Positions 6,066 to 6,528 of a DNA stretch of 6,528 nucleotides are shown here, piece by piece. Below the pieces are notes generated by a model. It searched no databases. It saw only the letters and a program-made list of their open reading frames with translations, and had not been told where the DNA came from. A program made the position numbers and the translations under genes. The stretch comes from Rhodospirillales bacterium (GTDB lineage Bacteria; Pseudomonadota; Alphaproteobacteria; UBA9219). Numbering within the stretch: position 1 is the stretch's first letter; every line of letters starts with the position of its first letter. The stretch lies in contig JAATFY010000170.1 in NCBI GenBank assembly GCA_015654915.1, forward strand, positions 1 to 6,528, written 5' to 3'.

Positions 6066-6206
6066 GAGGCCGGAGGTCAGGGGCCAGAGGTCGGAGAAAA
6101 GGGGTTTTTTATTAGACTTTACCTGCTTGTTGCAGCTAATAATTCAACTCCATATTGTTGATTCTTGACTTTTACCCCTAGCCTCTGACCCCTGACCTCT
6201 AACCCC
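6066..6206. repeat. Imperfect inverted repeat with two internal hairpins between ybgC and tolQ
   Basis: Arms 6066-6094 and 6178-6206 are imperfect inverted repeats. The core 6073-6083 pairs perfectly with 6189-6199 (11 bp, GAGGTCAGGGG), and after one mismatch 6085-6090 pairs with 6182-6187. The enclosed AT-rich 83 nt has its own hairpins: TTATTAG (6109-6115) with CTAATAA (6136-6142), capped by CTGC-TTGTT-GCAG (6123-6135), then TCAAC (6144-6148) with GTTGA (6157-6161). A single strand could fold as a closed stem with two arms. The left arm is purine-rich and the right arm pyrimidine-rich. It codes for nothing I can see and may be a small mobile repeat (MITE-like) or a structured RNA leader of tolQ. 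It starts 3 nt after the ybgC stop. Confidence 0.75.
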
Positions 6207-6216
6207 CTCGTGAACT

Positions 6217-6528
6217 ATGGACCCCCAAAGCATTAACGCCGTCCAGTTGGCCGGATCGATAGCCGCCAACGACATGTCGATCATGGGCCTGTTCGGCCAT
6301 GCCGACCTGATCGGCAAGATCGTCATCACCGGCCTTCTGATGATCTCGATCCTGACCTGGGCGATCATATTCGATAAAGCGATCAAGATCAGCCGCCTGA
6401 AAGGCAAGGCGACCTATTTCGAGGAACGTTTCTGGTCGGCGGGTTCGCTCGACATGCTTTACGACAAGATCAAGCGTCCGGCCGACCCGATGCAGGCGGT
6501 GTTCGTCGCCGGCATGAAGGAATGGCGC
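6217..6528 (+). CDS. tolQ: Tol-Pal system inner-membrane protein TolQ, 3'-truncated by window edge
   Basis: TolQ forms, with TolR, the proton-driven motor of the Tol-Pal system that maintains the outer membrane during division. The first 104 codons are present and remain open to the end of the window. The peptide begins MDPQSINAVQLAGSIAANDM and has a hydrophobic segment at about 32-52 (IGKIVITGLLMISILTWAII), the first transmembrane helix, followed by FDKAIKISRLK, FEERFWSAGSLDMLYDKI and AVFVAGMKEWR. These match alphaproteobacterial TolQ N-terminal regions. ExbB is the related alternative, but ybgC upstream favours TolQ. The ATG at 6217 lacks a Shine-Dalgarno sequence and follows the pyrimidine-rich arm of the inverted repeat by 10 nt. 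The second and third membrane helices lie beyond the window. Confidence 0.92.
   Translation, partial: MDPQSINAVQLAGSIAANDMSIMGLFGHADLIGKIVITGLLMISILTWAIIFDKAIKISRLKGKATYFEERFWSAGSLDMLYDKIKRPADPMQAVFVAGMKEWR

Noticed and set aside
6095..6110. GAAAAGGGGTTTTTT as a terminator after ybgC
   Set aside because: A 4-bp A/T stem around GGGG is too weak; the T-run is better explained as part of the AT-rich core of the inverted repeat.
6144..6407. Minus-strand open frame across the inverted repeat and tolQ start
   Set aside because: It overlaps the evident TolQ N-terminus and the repeat arm; the predicted peptide resembles no known protein.

Overview
The window looks like chromosomal DNA of an alphaproteobacterium. 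The PNPase tail, the EtfB/EtfA pair and the gene order ruvC-ruvA-ruvB-ybgC-tolQ all match what I know of that class. I cannot name a genus from the sequence. All supported genes are on the + strand. Layout: 3' end of pnp (2-232); a small AT-richer gene for an orphan protein resembling the RNA polymerase alpha C-terminal domain (251-640); etfB and etfA (681-2381); a leader with promoter-like and inverted-repeat sequence (2383-2442); an AT-richer gene for a DUF1826-like protein (2456-3229); ruvC and ruvA, overlapping by 4 nt (3293-4431); a 141-bp composite palindrome (4441-4581); ruvB overlapping ybgC (4604-6062); an imperfect inverted repeat enclosing two smaller hairpins (6066-6206); and the 5' end of tolQ (6217 to the window edge).

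The housekeeping genes cover four jobs: RNA decay (PNPase), electron transfer from flavin dehydrogenases to the quinone pool (EtfAB), Holliday-junction branch migration and resolution (RuvABC), and the start of the Tol-Pal cell-envelope cluster (YbgC, TolQ). The RuvABC to Tol-Pal order is ordinary for proteobacteria.

The less ordinary material lies between these blocks. Two small genes have clearly lower G+C and different codon use (many ATA, AGA, CTT and TTT codons), suggesting transfer or an accessory origin. Two highly structured intergenic elements interrupt what would otherwise be tight operon junctions, ruvA/ruvB and ybgC/tolQ. Several genes downstream of these segments (etfB, ruvC, ruvB, tolQ) have no visible Shine-Dalgarno sequence, whereas etfA and ruvA do.

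I do not see a complete new multi-gene system. The best leads are the orphan alpha-CTD-like protein, the DUF1826-like protein with an HxD...H...R arrangement like that of Fe(II)/2-oxoglutarate enzymes, and the two structured intergenic elements. I see no tRNA, rRNA, CRISPR array, transposase or complete insertion sequence.
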